Assembly (NCBI GenBank): GCA_028282805.1
Contig: JANQHD010000026.1
Span: forward strand, 1 to 40,439
Direction of reading: 5' to 3'
Length of the DNA: 40,439 nt
From: Phycisphaeraceae bacterium
GTDB taxonomy: Bacteria; Planctomycetota; Phycisphaerae; Phycisphaerales; Zrk34
Part shown: positions 1-7,730 of the stretch, piece by piece
Layout of the letters: each line of letters opens with the position of its first letter
Position numbering within the stretch: position 1 is the first letter of the stretch
Made by a program: the position numbers and the translations under genes
The notes under the pieces: generated by a model
Databases searched by the model: none
What the model was told of the DNA's origin: nothing
The model's input: only the letters and a program-made list of their open reading frames with translations

Positions 1-19
1 CGAGGGCGGGGCGTTTGCC

Positions 20-133
20 GTAATAGCGGACCGATCGGGGCTTCAAAAACCGGCGTGGTGACTTGAAAATGCCGACGACACGCCGATGCGCACCGACCAC
101 CGGTGCGCACGCCAGCGATCGGTCCGCTATTAC
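20..133. repeat. Structured inverted-repeat element with nested hairpins
   Basis: A perfect 17-bp inverted repeat forms the outer arms: GTAATAGCGGACCGATC at 20-36 and its exact reverse complement at 117-133. Two further perfect stems lie inside, CGGCGTG/CACGCCG (51-57 with 79-85) and TGCGCACCG/CGGTGCGCA (87-95 with 101-109, loop ACCAC). Together they would fold as a three-way junction on either strand. There is no reading frame. It could be a miniature mobile element, a structured RNA or a regulatory site. The sequence does not decide between these, and I see no clear target-site duplication. Confidence 0.6.
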
Positions 134-223
134 GCGTTGTGAGCGGGTATAAAACGTCATTTCACCCCCATTTAAAGCGCCTCAAGGCGGTTTGGGATTA
201 AGTGTTTATTCCGGGAAAATGCT

Positions 224-252
224 TTGACAAGGACCCGATAACGGGGTACTTT
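224..252 (+). promoter_or_regulatory. Probable sigma-70 type promoter
   Basis: TTGACA at 224-229 is a perfect -35 box. After a 17-base spacer comes TACTTT at 247-252 as the -10 box. Transcription would start near 259-260. The transcript would meet an intrinsic terminator within about 45 bases, so this promoter drives either a very short RNA or an attenuated leader of the PEP-CTERM gene at 498. Confidence 0.55.
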
Positions 253-279
253 TCGGTAGCAATGCAGGGGAAGCGACAG

Positions 280-304
280 AGAGCCGGAGTGTCGGCTCTT
301 TTTT
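280..304 (+). terminator. Rho-independent terminator
   Basis: AGAGCCG (280-286), a 6-base loop and CGGCTCT (293-299) form a perfect 7-bp stem that runs directly into six T residues (299-304). It is oriented on the + strand, just downstream of the promoter at 224-252 and about 190 bases before the first PEP-CTERM gene. Confidence 0.75.
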
Positions 305-497
305 CTTAGGCGCAATCATTTCTCGCGCCACACTCCACCACACGGGAAACAGAGGGCGAACAAGGGAAGTGGCGAGGGACCGTCCTCGGACGGTTGTTCG
401 TGGGTTTTGGTCAAGTCGTTTTTGCCGACCTGCGGGAAACTTGAGCGTCACAGCGGCGGTGGCCGCGTAAGTAAAACCTGTTTAAAGGGGTATTAAG
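305..497. other. Non-coding leader before the first PEP-CTERM gene
   Basis: No convincing gene is present. A small hairpin ACCGTC-CTCG-GACGGT (379-394) is followed by a T/G-rich stretch. The ribosome binding site AAAGGGG at 484-490 sits 7 bases before the GTG start at 498. The reading frames seen here on the minus strand have no codon signature or recognisable domain. Confidence 0.5.
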
Positions 498-1109
498 GTG
501 ACTGGGAGAATGACACGAATCGTAACGTTTGGCCTTGTGATGGCGGTGACCGCCACGGTGCAGGCGGGGGTCCTCGACGGTCACCCCGCGGCATCGATGT
601 CCGGCTCGGTGCCGTTCAGTTCCGGCACCCTCACCGGTTTCGTGGAGTACGCGGTGTTCAACCCCGGCGATTACCCGTTCGCGGGCCACAGCCAGACCGC
701 CGGTCAGGCCGTCTACGCCTACCAGACGGTCTCGACGGGCGCGGCGGACATCTCCAGCCACCAGATCTTCCCCACGAACGATGCGTCGTCGCCGTTCGTC
801 GACAGCACCGTCGCGGGCAACGCGACGTCGATCCTCAGCTTCAGCGCGCCGCCCGCCGGTTCGGCGCACTACAACTTCGATATCTGGCTCGACGCCGACC
901 TCGCCGGCTCGGGTGGAGACACCAGCAAGGTGTACGGTTACGAATCGAGCAAGTTGCCGGAGTTGACAGGCCTGAGCATCGAGTTCAACGGCGGCCTGAT
1001 CGCGTTGGCGACGCCGATCCCCGTGCCCAGCACGACCGACATCCCCGAGCCGACCTCGATGGCCCTGCTGGCGGTCGGTGGCTTGGTGATGCTTCGTCGC
1101 CGTCGCTGA
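498..1109 (+). CDS. PEP-CTERM sorting domain protein (paralogue A)
   Basis: A 203-aa exported protein of unknown function. It starts with a short hydrophobic signal peptide ending near QAG-VLDG. The C-terminus carries a canonical PEP-CTERM tail: PEP at about residue 183, a hydrophobic stretch, then RRRR. Such tails are known to be recognised by exosortase, which places the protein at the cell envelope or in an exopolymer matrix. GTG at 498 is chosen because AAAGGGG lies 7 bases upstream; ATG at 510 has only a badly spaced GGGAG. The mature N-terminus (LDGHPAASMSGSVPF) and the EYAV.NP and AVYAY motifs recur in the next gene, so the two are tandem paralogues. The central region matches no family I recognise. 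Confidence 0.85.
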   Translation: MTGRMTRIVTFGLVMAVTATVQAGVLDGHPAASMSGSVPFSSGTLTGFVEYAVFNPGDYPFAGHSQTAGQAVYAYQTVSTGAADISSHQIFPTNDASSPFVDSTVAGNATSILSFSAPPAGSAHYNFDIWLDADLAGSGGDTSKVYGYESSKLPELTGLSIEFNGGLIALATPIPVPSTTDIPEPTSMALLAVGGLVMLRRRR

Positions 1110-1152
1110 ATGAAAACCGCCGTGGCTCGTACATCGCACGGTTTAAGCTTTT

Positions 1153-1187
1153 GGCCGGCCCGCTCTGACAAGGAGTGGGCGGCCTTT
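1153..1187 (+). terminator. Probable terminator of the first PEP-CTERM gene
   Basis: The stem GGCC/GGCC plus GCCCGCTC/GAGTGGGC (1158-1165 with 1173-1180, one G-T pair) has the 7-base loop TGACAAG and is followed by only three T residues. It lies 44 bases after the stop codon. The short T-tract makes it weaker than the other terminators reported here. Confidence 0.45.
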
Positions 1188-1354
1188 CGGGAAGAGTTGA
1201 AAGATGGGCAATCTCGGAAGAAGGGGCAGGGTTTTGTGAGAGTACGCGGCGAACTCAAGCATTGCCGCCGCGTGGAACGCAAAGATTAATCGGGTAGGAA
1301 TCATCAGGGGATTCGCGCACCAAGGTGCGTTGCGAAGACAAGGGGCGAGTCAGA

Positions 1355-2050
1355 ATGAGTATTTCCAAGTTCAACGGCGCACTCATCGCCGCGATCACCG
1401 TCACCCTCGGCCTAGGTTCGATCGGCCAGGCCGCGATGCTCGACGGCGACCCTCAGGCGATGGTCTCGGGCACGGCGCAATTCGACCAAGTCGCACTGGC
1501 CTCACTGCTCGGCTTGCCCGCCGGGGTGAAGGCGGACTTGGAGTACGCCGTCTACGAACCCGACACCGACTGGGCGGCCAGCGCCCTGGGCGCCGACCCG
1601 CGCACCGGCGCGAGCCCGGCCAACGCCCTGGTCTACGCCTACAAGATCGTCAACACCGGCACGACCAACGCCTTCCAGAGCATCAAGCTCGTGTCGGTGG
1701 GGTTCACCGACGCGATCGACCTCGACAATGACACCGAAGACCTGTTCGAGATCGGCTCGATCGCCAGCAGCGGGCACGTCGCGCCGACCGCAGCGCAGTT
1801 CGAAGGCGCCCCGGCGACCACACAGGCCCGCTGGAAGTTCGAAGTCGGCCTCGGCATCGGCCTCGGTCAGAGCAGCGACATTTTGTTCTACACCGCGCTG
1901 GGGCCGCCGGAGGACGACGCGTCGAACCTCGCGATCTTCGCGGGCCTCGGCCAGGGCGGCGTGGCCGTGCCGACCCCGACGCCCGAGCCGGCTTCGCTGG
2001 CGCTGGTGGCGCTGGGCGGGTTGATCATCGGCCGACGCCATCGACGCTGA
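1355..2050 (+). CDS. PEP-CTERM sorting domain protein (paralogue B)
   Basis: A 231-aa exported protein. ATG at 1355 is preferred over the in-frame GTG at 1325 because AGGGG (1341-1345) lies upstream and a good signal peptide (SKFNGALIAAITVTLGLG, cut near QAA-MLDG) follows directly. The mature start LDGDPQAMVSGTAQF, then EYAVYEP and ALVYAYKIVNTG, align with paralogue A. This copy adds a segment with acidic residues (DAIDLDNDTED). The tail reads PEPASLALVALGG then RRHRR, a standard PEP-CTERM sorting signal. Its 5' leader holds an 8-bp stem (ACGCGGCG 1244-1251 with CGCCGCGT 1266-1273). Function unknown; probably a secreted envelope or matrix protein. Confidence 0.85.
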   Translation: MSISKFNGALIAAITVTLGLGSIGQAAMLDGDPQAMVSGTAQFDQVALASLLGLPAGVKADLEYAVYEPDTDWAASALGADPRTGASPANALVYAYKIVNTGTTNAFQSIKLVSVGFTDAIDLDNDTEDLFEIGSIASSGHVAPTAAQFEGAPATTQARWKFEVGLGIGLGQSSDILFYTALGPPEDDASNLAIFAGLGQGGVAVPTPTPEPASLALVALGGLIIGRRHRR

Positions 2051-2101
2051 GCGCGGCTTGGGTTACAAAGGCTAGGTAGAGGGTTTGACAAGCTGACCGA
2101 T

Positions 2102-2135
2102 CGGGCGGAGGGAAACTCCCGGCCCGGTTTGTTTT
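2102..2135 (+). terminator. Terminator of the second PEP-CTERM gene
   Basis: CGGGC (2102-2106) pairs with GCCCG (2122-2126), and GGGA (2110-2113) pairs with TCCC (2117-2120) around an AAC loop. GTTTGTTTT follows. It lies 52 bases after the stop codon of paralogue B. Confidence 0.6.
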
Positions 2136-2300
2136 GGAGTGTTCTCTCGCTTTGCCCGAAGCCCCAGGGAACGTGGTTCGACATGTTGAGGTTGCGAGCG
2201 GACGCTGCGGTGATGTGTGCGGCCGGGCGCCGGAGGGAGGAGGAGAACGGTCGTCACCAACGGGCACGACCGTATCCGCTCGCGTGGAGAAGCCGAGCCG

Positions 2301-3803
2301 ATGGCTTGGACCAGATCAACGCTTGGTTGTATCGCGATCGCGATCGCCGTGATCGTGTTTTGTCACGGCCGCGCTGGTGCGTTGCAAGAGTCGAACGTGC
2401 TGGTGGTTTATAACGTCGACGACGCCGACAGCGTCGAGATCGCCAACTACTACCAGAGCAAGCGGCCGGGGGTGAGCCTGCTGGGCCTGACGGGGGTGAG
2501 CAACCAGGAGCAGGTCACCGCCGAGCATTACCTCAACGTGATCCGCCCGCAGGTGCTCGCGGGGCTTGACGATGAGGTCGACGCGATCGTGACCACCAAG
2601 GGCCTGCCGCTGCGGATCGAGGTCCAGCAAACCAACCCCGGCACGTACGACGGGTGGCGCGGCAACCACGGGCTGCTCAACCAGCCGATCTTCGAACACC
2701 AGTGGTTCACGACCTCGTCGCTCGAGAGCGAGCTGATGCGGATCGACCGCATCGACTCCGTGGAGATGATGGGCGATCAGGCGTACCTCTACGGCCCCGG
2801 CTTCATCGGCCCGCCGTTCGGCCCGCTGTGGCCCAGCGAGCACCAGGCGCGCAACCCGTATTACGACGCGCACCAGCTGATCGGCCAGCACCGGGCGACG
2901 GCGCACCCGGAGGACGCGATCCGCCTGTCGACGCGGCTGGACGGGTTCGACGTGGCCGACGTCAAGGCCATGATCGACCGCGCCCAGCCGGTGCAGGCGG
3001 TCTGGCAGAACGACAACCAGACGCTCGTGCTCGACGGCGACCCGGTCGGCATCACCACGCGGATCGCGCAGGCCGGCGTGCTGCTCGACACCTGGGCGAT
3101 CGACCACGAACACAACGACACCGCCGCGGCGATCACCGACACCACCGACGACGTGCTGTTCTACGCCGGGCTGGGCACGAACGACTCGGGCGCGCTGCAG
3201 CCGGGCTACATCGCCAACCAGCTGGGCTTCAACATCTCCGACGGCGCGGTGTTCCACACCTACGAGAGCTACAACGCGCGCAGCTTCGACCCGGACTTCG
3301 ACCAGAACCAGGCGCTGGTCGCCGAGTGGATCGAAGCGGGCGGCACCGCGGCGCTGGGTCATGTGTGGGAAGGCGGCGACGGGCCGGCGAACGTGTCCAA
3401 CGAGGACGTGTTCCTCGAGCACATGCTGCACGGCTACACGTTCGCCGAGGCGTTCGCCGCGTCGACCTTCCAGCTGTCGTACATCAACACCGCCATCGGA
3501 GACCCGCTCATGCGCTGGACGCCGCAACTCGTCGGCGACGCCAACCTCGACGGCAAGGTCTCCGTCGGAGACCTCGACGCGCTGGGCATCCACTTCGGCC
3601 AGGCGGGCGTCTGGGCCCAAGGCGACTTCACGGGCGACAACATGGTCACGCTGGCGGACCTCAACGCGCTGGGCGCGAACTTCATGGCCAACGCCGGCGG
3701 CGCACCCGCCGCCGTGCCCGAGCCGGACGCGTTCGTGCTGGTGATGCTCGCCGCGGGGTTCTTGATGCTGATGCGACGCGATCACCACCCGGCCAAGGGG
3801 TGA
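2301..3803 (+). CDS. TIGR03790-type protein with dockerin-like repeat and PEP-CTERM tail
   Basis: A 500-aa exported protein. ATG at 2301 follows GGAGA (2286-2290) and begins a signal peptide (IAIAIAVIVFCHG). The N-terminal domain has the features I associate with TIGR03790: NVLVVYNVDDADSVEIANYY, a VDAIVTTKGLPLRI segment and a late GTAALGHVWEG segment. That family is often found with PEP-CTERM tails and its function is unknown. Near residues 412-465 are two calcium-loop-like repeats, DANLDGKVSVGDLD and DFTGDNMVTLADLN, as in type I dockerins. The tail is PEPDAFVLV then MRRD. It is the third PEP-CTERM gene in a row, but a terminator separates it from the second. A fold resembling caspase or gingipain peptidases is possible but I cannot show it. 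Confidence 0.8.
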   Translation: MAWTRSTLGCIAIAIAVIVFCHGRAGALQESNVLVVYNVDDADSVEIANYYQSKRPGVSLLGLTGVSNQEQVTAEHYLNVIRPQVLAGLDDEVDAIVTTKGLPLRIEVQQTNPGTYDGWRGNHGLLNQPIFEHQWFTTSSLESELMRIDRIDSVEMMGDQAYLYGPGFIGPPFGPLWPSEHQARNPYYDAHQLIGQHRATAHPEDAIRLSTRLDGFDVADVKAMIDRAQPVQAVWQNDNQTLVLDGDPVGITTRIAQAGVLLDTWAIDHEHNDTAAAITDTTDDVLFYAGLGTNDSGALQPGYIANQLGFNISDGAVFHTYESYNARSFDPDFDQNQALVAEWIEAGGTAALGHVWEGGDGPANVSNEDVFLEHMLHGYTFAEAFAASTFQLSYINTAIGDPLMRWTPQLVGDANLDGKVSVGDLDALGIHFGQAGVWAQGDFTGDNMVTLADLNALGANFMANAGGAPAAVPEPDAFVLVMLAAGFLMLMRRDHHPAKG

Positions 3804-3840
3804 GGCTTGAGGCTTGAGGCTTGAGGGGGTGAGGGGTTAG
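3801..3840 (+). repeat. TGAGGCT heptamer repeat starting at a stop codon
   Basis: Three perfect copies of TGAGGCT (3801-3821) are followed by degenerate TGAGGGG units. The first TGA is the stop codon of the TIGR03790-type gene. The degenerate end (GAGGGG, 3831-3836) probably serves as the ribosome binding site of the ankyrin gene. Confidence 0.7.
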
Positions 3841-3844
3841 AGTT

Positions 3845-4747
3845 GTGGGCATGCCGGGCGGCATCGCGAAATCGCGTTACTTCTGGCCCAGCGCCGGGCT
3901 CGGCGCGCTGCTGTTGATCGGGCTGGCGGCGCTGGCCCACGACCACTACTTCGTGCCGCGGCACCCGGACCTCGTGATCGCGATCGCGAAAGGCGACCTG
4001 GCCGACGTCAAACGCTTCGTGCGCCGCGACCCGCGGGTCGTGCATCAAACGCTTGATGGTGGCGGCCTGGTGTCCGGGCCACCCTTGTTCCAAGCGTGCT
4101 ACTGGGGTGATGCCGCGATCGCGGCCTACCTGTTGTCGGAAGGGGCCGACGCCAACCAACCCGGCGAACGCGGCGACACCGCGCTGCACGCGGCCGGCTT
4201 CATGGGCCGAGGGGACATCGCGGAGCTGCTGCTGGCGCACGGCGCAAAGGTCGATGCGACAAACAACAACGGCGGGCAACCGCTCCACGAATGCGCCTCG
4301 GCCGAAGGGCCCCTCGGAGGCCCGATCGTCATGCTCGGCAATGAGCAGTCACGGATCGCCGAGGCGTTGCTCGCCCGGGGCGCCGACCCCGATGCGCGGG
4401 ACCACCGCGACCGCACCCCGCTGCACATCGCGGCGGACAACGGGGATGCGGGAATCGCCGCGATACTGCTGAACCGGGGCGCGACCGTGGACCTGCGCGA
4501 CGGGCAGGGACTCACCGCGCTGCACGGCGCGGCGCGGCGGGGCCACGTCGAGTTAACAAGGTTGTTGATCGCCGAGGGCTTCGACGTGAACGCGCCACAC
4601 TCATCGGACGGCCGCACCCAAACGCCGCTGGACATGGTGTTGGCCGTGCAGAAGAAATCGGTTTCGCCCGAGTATTACGAACCGGTCATCGCCCTGCTGC
4701 GTGCGCACGGGGGCAAGGCGTGGGAGGAATTGCAAACGGGTCAATGA
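3845..4747 (+). CDS. Membrane-anchored ankyrin-repeat protein
   Basis: A 300-aa protein. Residues about 12-35 form one transmembrane segment or uncleaved signal (AGLGALLLIGLAALAHD). The rest consists of about five ankyrin repeats, recognisable from G-x-TALHxAA-xxGxxxIAxLLLxxGAxxxxxD patterns such as GDTALHAAGFMGRGDIAELL, RTPLHIAADNGDAGI and GLTALHGAARRGHVELTRLL. Ankyrin repeats bind partner proteins; no catalytic domain is seen. GTG at 3845 is 8 bases after GAGGGG; ATG at 3851 is the alternative. It may be cotranscribed with the preceding gene, whose stop lies 41 bases upstream. Partner unknown. Confidence 0.8.
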   Translation: MGMPGGIAKSRYFWPSAGLGALLLIGLAALAHDHYFVPRHPDLVIAIAKGDLADVKRFVRRDPRVVHQTLDGGGLVSGPPLFQACYWGDAAIAAYLLSEGADANQPGERGDTALHAAGFMGRGDIAELLLAHGAKVDATNNNGGQPLHECASAEGPLGGPIVMLGNEQSRIAEALLARGADPDARDHRDRTPLHIAADNGDAGIAAILLNRGATVDLRDGQGLTALHGAARRGHVELTRLLIAEGFDVNAPHSSDGRTQTPLDMVLAVQKKSVSPEYYEPVIALLRAHGGKAWEELQTGQ

Positions 4748-4798
4748 CCAGCGAGCCCGGCCCTGCGGGCCGTCGCTAAACGCGTTTGTGTGCGCATG

Positions 4799-4827
4799 AA
4801 AAAAGCCCACCCGCGAGGGGTGGGCTT
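4799..4827 (-). terminator. Terminator of the SSS symporter gene
   Basis: The perfect 10-bp stem AAGCCCACCC (4803-4812) with GGGTGGGCTT (4818-4827) has the loop GCGAG. Read on the minus strand it ends in a run of six T (4804 to 4799). It starts 23 bases after the symporter stop codon. The arms equal the outer arms of the RAYT-associated palindromes near 24.2-24.9 kb. Confidence 0.8.
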
Positions 4828-4849
4828 GGTGGTTGGCGAAAAGGCTTAC

Positions 4850-6757
4850 TTACCAGAAGACCACGTAGAGGGCCACGGTCGCGATGCAGACGATCACGCC
4901 CACAACCAGCGCGCCCTTGGACGAGTGCATGGGGATCTTGGTCTGCTCGGGCAGCTTGATCGGCTCCTTGAGCGGCTTGATCAGGGTCACGATCAGCAGG
5001 ATCGCCGCGATCGCACCGACGGTGATCGCCATGCGGTTGAGGAACGCGATGTCGGGCGCGCCGAAGAACAGGGCGCCGTAGATGATCGGGCTGAGGATCA
5101 GGCCCAGCACACCACAGATGCGCGGCGCCCAGGGCACGAACAGGCCGAACAGGAAGATCGTGAGGATGCCCGGGGAGACGAAGCCCTGGAACTCCTGGAT
5201 GTAGGCGAACGCGCCGGCGAACTTCGGATCGGCCAGCTTCGGTGCGATCACACACCCGATGACCACACAGATCGGCACGCAGATCCGCCCCACCCAGATC
5301 AGCCGCTTCTGGCTGGCGTTCTTGTGGAACCACTCGCGGTAGATATCCATGGTGAAGATGGTCGAGGCGGCGTTGAGCATGGAGGCCAGCGAGCTGATGA
5401 CCGCGCCCATGAGCGCGGCGACGACGAAGCCCCGCAGGCCCTGCGGGGTCAGGTATCGGATCAGCAGCGGGAAGGCGTTGTCGTAGTCATAGCCGATGAG
5501 GGTCTGGGTCTTGACCTTGCCCAGCTCCTTGTTCTCATCGACCGCGGCCTTGATCACCGCGTCGTTGACGTCCACGACGGTCTGGCCTTCCTCGGCGGCG
5601 GGCACGGCCACGTCGCCGACCGCGGCGTTGAACTTCGTGATGTCCAGCGCGAGCTGCGGGTGCAGCTCGACGAAGTCGGCGTCGTAGGGGATGAGCATCG
5701 GGTCGGACGCGGGGTTGGCCTTGGTCGCCTCGAAGCGCTCCATGACCGGGCCGTTGAGCTGCGGCGAGTCCATCGCGCTCTCGGCCATTTTGTCGCTGTA
5801 GAGCGTGAACGCGATGATGCCCGGCACACACACGATGAACGGGATGATCAGCTTCATGCCCGCGGCGAACACGACGCCCTTCTGCCCGTCGGCCAGGCCC
5901 TTGGCGCCCAGCGTACGCTGCATGATGTACTGGTTGAGGCCCCAGTAGTAGAAGTTGGGGATCCAGATGCCCAGCAGCAGCGCCGTCCAGGGCAGGAACG
6001 TGCTGGTCCGCGGCAGGGCCATGTGCATCTTCTGCTCTTTGAGGCTGGCGAACTTCTCGCCTACCGTCGCGGTTTCCGAAACGTCCAGCGAGGTGTTGAT
6101 CGTCGCCACGGCGTTGGTGCCCTCGAAGTCGGCGGGCTTGTCGAGGGCCATGAACGACAGCACCATGATCACGGCGCCACCGGCGATCAGGGCCGTGCCC
6201 TGGATGAGGTCGGCCCAGGCGCAAGCCTTCAGGCCGCCGGCCGCAACGTAGACCGCGGCCGCGATGCCCACGATCCAGGACAGCTCCATGATGCCCAGGT
6301 CTTCGAACAGCGGGTTGAGCGCCTTGGCGCCCATGTAGATCACAGCCGTGATCGTCACGCCGGCGAGGATGATCACCATCAGCAGCGACATGACCGTGCG
6401 CGAGGCGTGGTCGAAGCGGTGTTCGAGGAACTGGGGGATGGTGAAGATGCCGCTGCGCAGGAACGTCGGCAGGAAGCAGAACGCGACCACCACCAACGTG
6501 ATCGCGGCACACCATTCGTAACTCGCCACCGCCAGGCCGATCGAGTCCTTGGCCGCCGCGCCGCTCATGCCCACGAACTGTTCGGCGGAGATGTTGGCGG
6601 CGATCAGCGAGAAACCGATCAGCCACCAGTTCAGGCCGCGGCCGGCGAGGAAGTAATCTTCACTGTCCGTCTCTCCGCGGCTCTTCCACAGGCCGATCGC
6701 GATGACCGCGACCAAGAAAACAACGAAGATTACAATGTCAATCGTAGCTAGTTCCAT
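4850..6757 (-). CDS. Sodium:solute symporter family protein (SSS, SGLT-like)
   Basis: A 635-aa polytopic inner-membrane transporter of the SSS family, which couples sodium entry to uptake of sugars or related solutes. The N-terminus (VIFVVFLVAVIAIGLW, then EDYFLAGRGLNWWLIG) and the ISAEQFVGMSGAA and AGGLKACAWADLIQG motifs are typical of vSGLT-like members. About 13-14 hydrophobic segments are visible. A non-membrane stretch around residues 310-420 is long for the family and probably forms an extracytoplasmic loop. The start is supported by AAGGAG six bases upstream on the minus strand. The gene is alone, divergent from the sulfotransferase-like gene, with its own terminator. A sugar is the likely substrate but this is inferred. 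Confidence 0.9.
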   Translation of the reverse strand: MELATIDIVIFVVFLVAVIAIGLWKSRGETDSEDYFLAGRGLNWWLIGFSLIAANISAEQFVGMSGAAAKDSIGLAVASYEWCAAITLVVVAFCFLPTFLRSGIFTIPQFLEHRFDHASRTVMSLLMVIILAGVTITAVIYMGAKALNPLFEDLGIMELSWIVGIAAAVYVAAGGLKACAWADLIQGTALIAGGAVIMVLSFMALDKPADFEGTNAVATINTSLDVSETATVGEKFASLKEQKMHMALPRTSTFLPWTALLLGIWIPNFYYWGLNQYIMQRTLGAKGLADGQKGVVFAAGMKLIIPFIVCVPGIIAFTLYSDKMAESAMDSPQLNGPVMERFEATKANPASDPMLIPYDADFVELHPQLALDITKFNAAVGDVAVPAAEEGQTVVDVNDAVIKAAVDENKELGKVKTQTLIGYDYDNAFPLLIRYLTPQGLRGFVVAALMGAVISSLASMLNAASTIFTMDIYREWFHKNASQKRLIWVGRICVPICVVIGCVIAPKLADPKFAGAFAYIQEFQGFVSPGILTIFLFGLFVPWAPRICGVLGLILSPIIYGALFFGAPDIAFLNRMAITVGAIAAILLIVTLIKPLKEPIKLPEQTKIPMHSSKGALVVGVIVCIATVALYVVFW

Positions 6758-6906
6758 AGGTGCTCCTTCCCTTGATCGCCCGGGCCGTGCGGTGTGGGAT
6801 GTGCGCCTCCGATGTCCCCTGTCGAGCCCGAACTCAAGAGTTCTACATGATTTGGCCCGAAAGCATAACCGATTCGTCCGGCTCTCGCATGCCCGCCCAC
6901 GGCTGA

Positions 6907-6935
6907 TTTTTGCTTTCCACCCGTTTTGCTATCAT
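6907..6935 (+). promoter_or_regulatory. Possible promoter of the sulfotransferase/aminotransferase pair
   Basis: TTTTTG (6907-6912), a 17-base spacer and TATCAT (6930-6935) lie 45 bases before the ATG at 6980, in the 222-base spacer between divergent genes. The -10 box is good but the -35 box is weak. I saw nothing else in this spacer that I can name. Confidence 0.3.
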
Positions 6936-6979
6936 CCCAAGCGCCAATCGTTCAACCATTTGCGCTGGAGGTCTTTGCC

Positions 6980-7723
6980 ATGCCCCCTACCCGGATCGCC
7001 ATGTGGTCGGGCCCGCGGAACATCTCCTCGGCCCTGATGCGCTCTTTCGACAGCAGGAACGACACCTACGTCTCTGACGAGCCGTTATACGCGTTTTACC
7101 TCGACCAGACCGGCCTCGACCACCCCGGGCGCGACGAGGTCATCGCCCACCACGAAGCCGACTGGCGCAAGGTCGTCGACTGGCTGACCGGCCCCGTGCC
7201 CGGGGATAAACCCATCTGGTACCAGAAGATGATGTCGCACCACATCCTCATGGACATCGACACCAGCTGGTTCAAGCAGTTGAAGCACGCGTTCCTCATC
7301 CGCGACCCGCAGGACATGCTCACCAGCCTCACCAAGGTGCTGCCCGAGGTCGACGTGGAGCAGACCGGCCTGCCCAGCCAAGTCGAGATCTTCGACCTGA
7401 TCACCGAACAGACCGGCCAGGAGCCGCCGGTGCTCGACGCCCGCGACGTCCGCCTCGACCCCGAGGGCGTGCTTAAGCAACTCTGCGAAGTCATGGACAT
7501 CCCTTGGGACCCGGCCATGCTGTCGTGGGAGCCGGGCGCCCGCCCCACCGACGGCATCTGGGCCAAGCACTGGTACGCCAACGTCGAGAAGTCGACCGCG
7601 TTTGCCCCGTGGGTGGAGAAGGGCGAGGCCGTGCCCGACGAGCTGCGGGGCGTGCTCGACGAGTGCCAGAAGCTGTACGACCACATGTCCGCCAAGCGCC
7701 TCACCACCCCCGCCTGTTTGTGA
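6980..7723 (+). CDS. Sulfotransferase-like P-loop protein
   Basis: A 247-aa protein. ATG at 6980 is fixed by GGAGG at 6967-6971 with an 8-base spacer. The N-terminus (RIAMWSGPRNISSALMRSF) matches the 5'-phosphosulfate loop of PAPS-dependent sulfotransferases, and FLIRDPQDMLTSL resembles their 3'-phosphate-binding segment. DARDVRLDPEGVLKQLCE is also typical of the fold. The usual reaction would be sulfate transfer from PAPS, but the acceptor is unknown and nucleotide binding may have another use. It lies 7 bases before, and is surely cotranslated with, an aminotransferase-like gene. From memory, plants encode this same domain order as one fused protein, the branched-chain-aminotransferase-like proteins. 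Confidence 0.75.
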   Translation: MPPTRIAMWSGPRNISSALMRSFDSRNDTYVSDEPLYAFYLDQTGLDHPGRDEVIAHHEADWRKVVDWLTGPVPGDKPIWYQKMMSHHILMDIDTSWFKQLKHAFLIRDPQDMLTSLTKVLPEVDVEQTGLPSQVEIFDLITEQTGQEPPVLDARDVRLDPEGVLKQLCEVMDIPWDPAMLSWEPGARPTDGIWAKHWYANVEKSTAFAPWVEKGEAVPDELRGVLDECQKLYDHMSAKRLTTPACL

Positions 7724-7730
7724 GCCCGCC

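Noticed and set aside
206-451. Small minus-strand frame in the 5' spacer
   Set aside because: It overlaps the promoter and terminator, with no ribosome site and no recognisable protein features.
4750-4777. Hairpin after the ankyrin gene as its terminator
   Set aside because: The stem AGCGA...TCGCT with GGCCC/GGGCC is plausible but no T-run follows, so it was not annotated as a terminator.
4790-6751. A 653-codon plus-strand frame over the symporter
   Set aside because: It is antisense to a well-supported SSS gene and composed largely of Asp, His, Arg and Glu.
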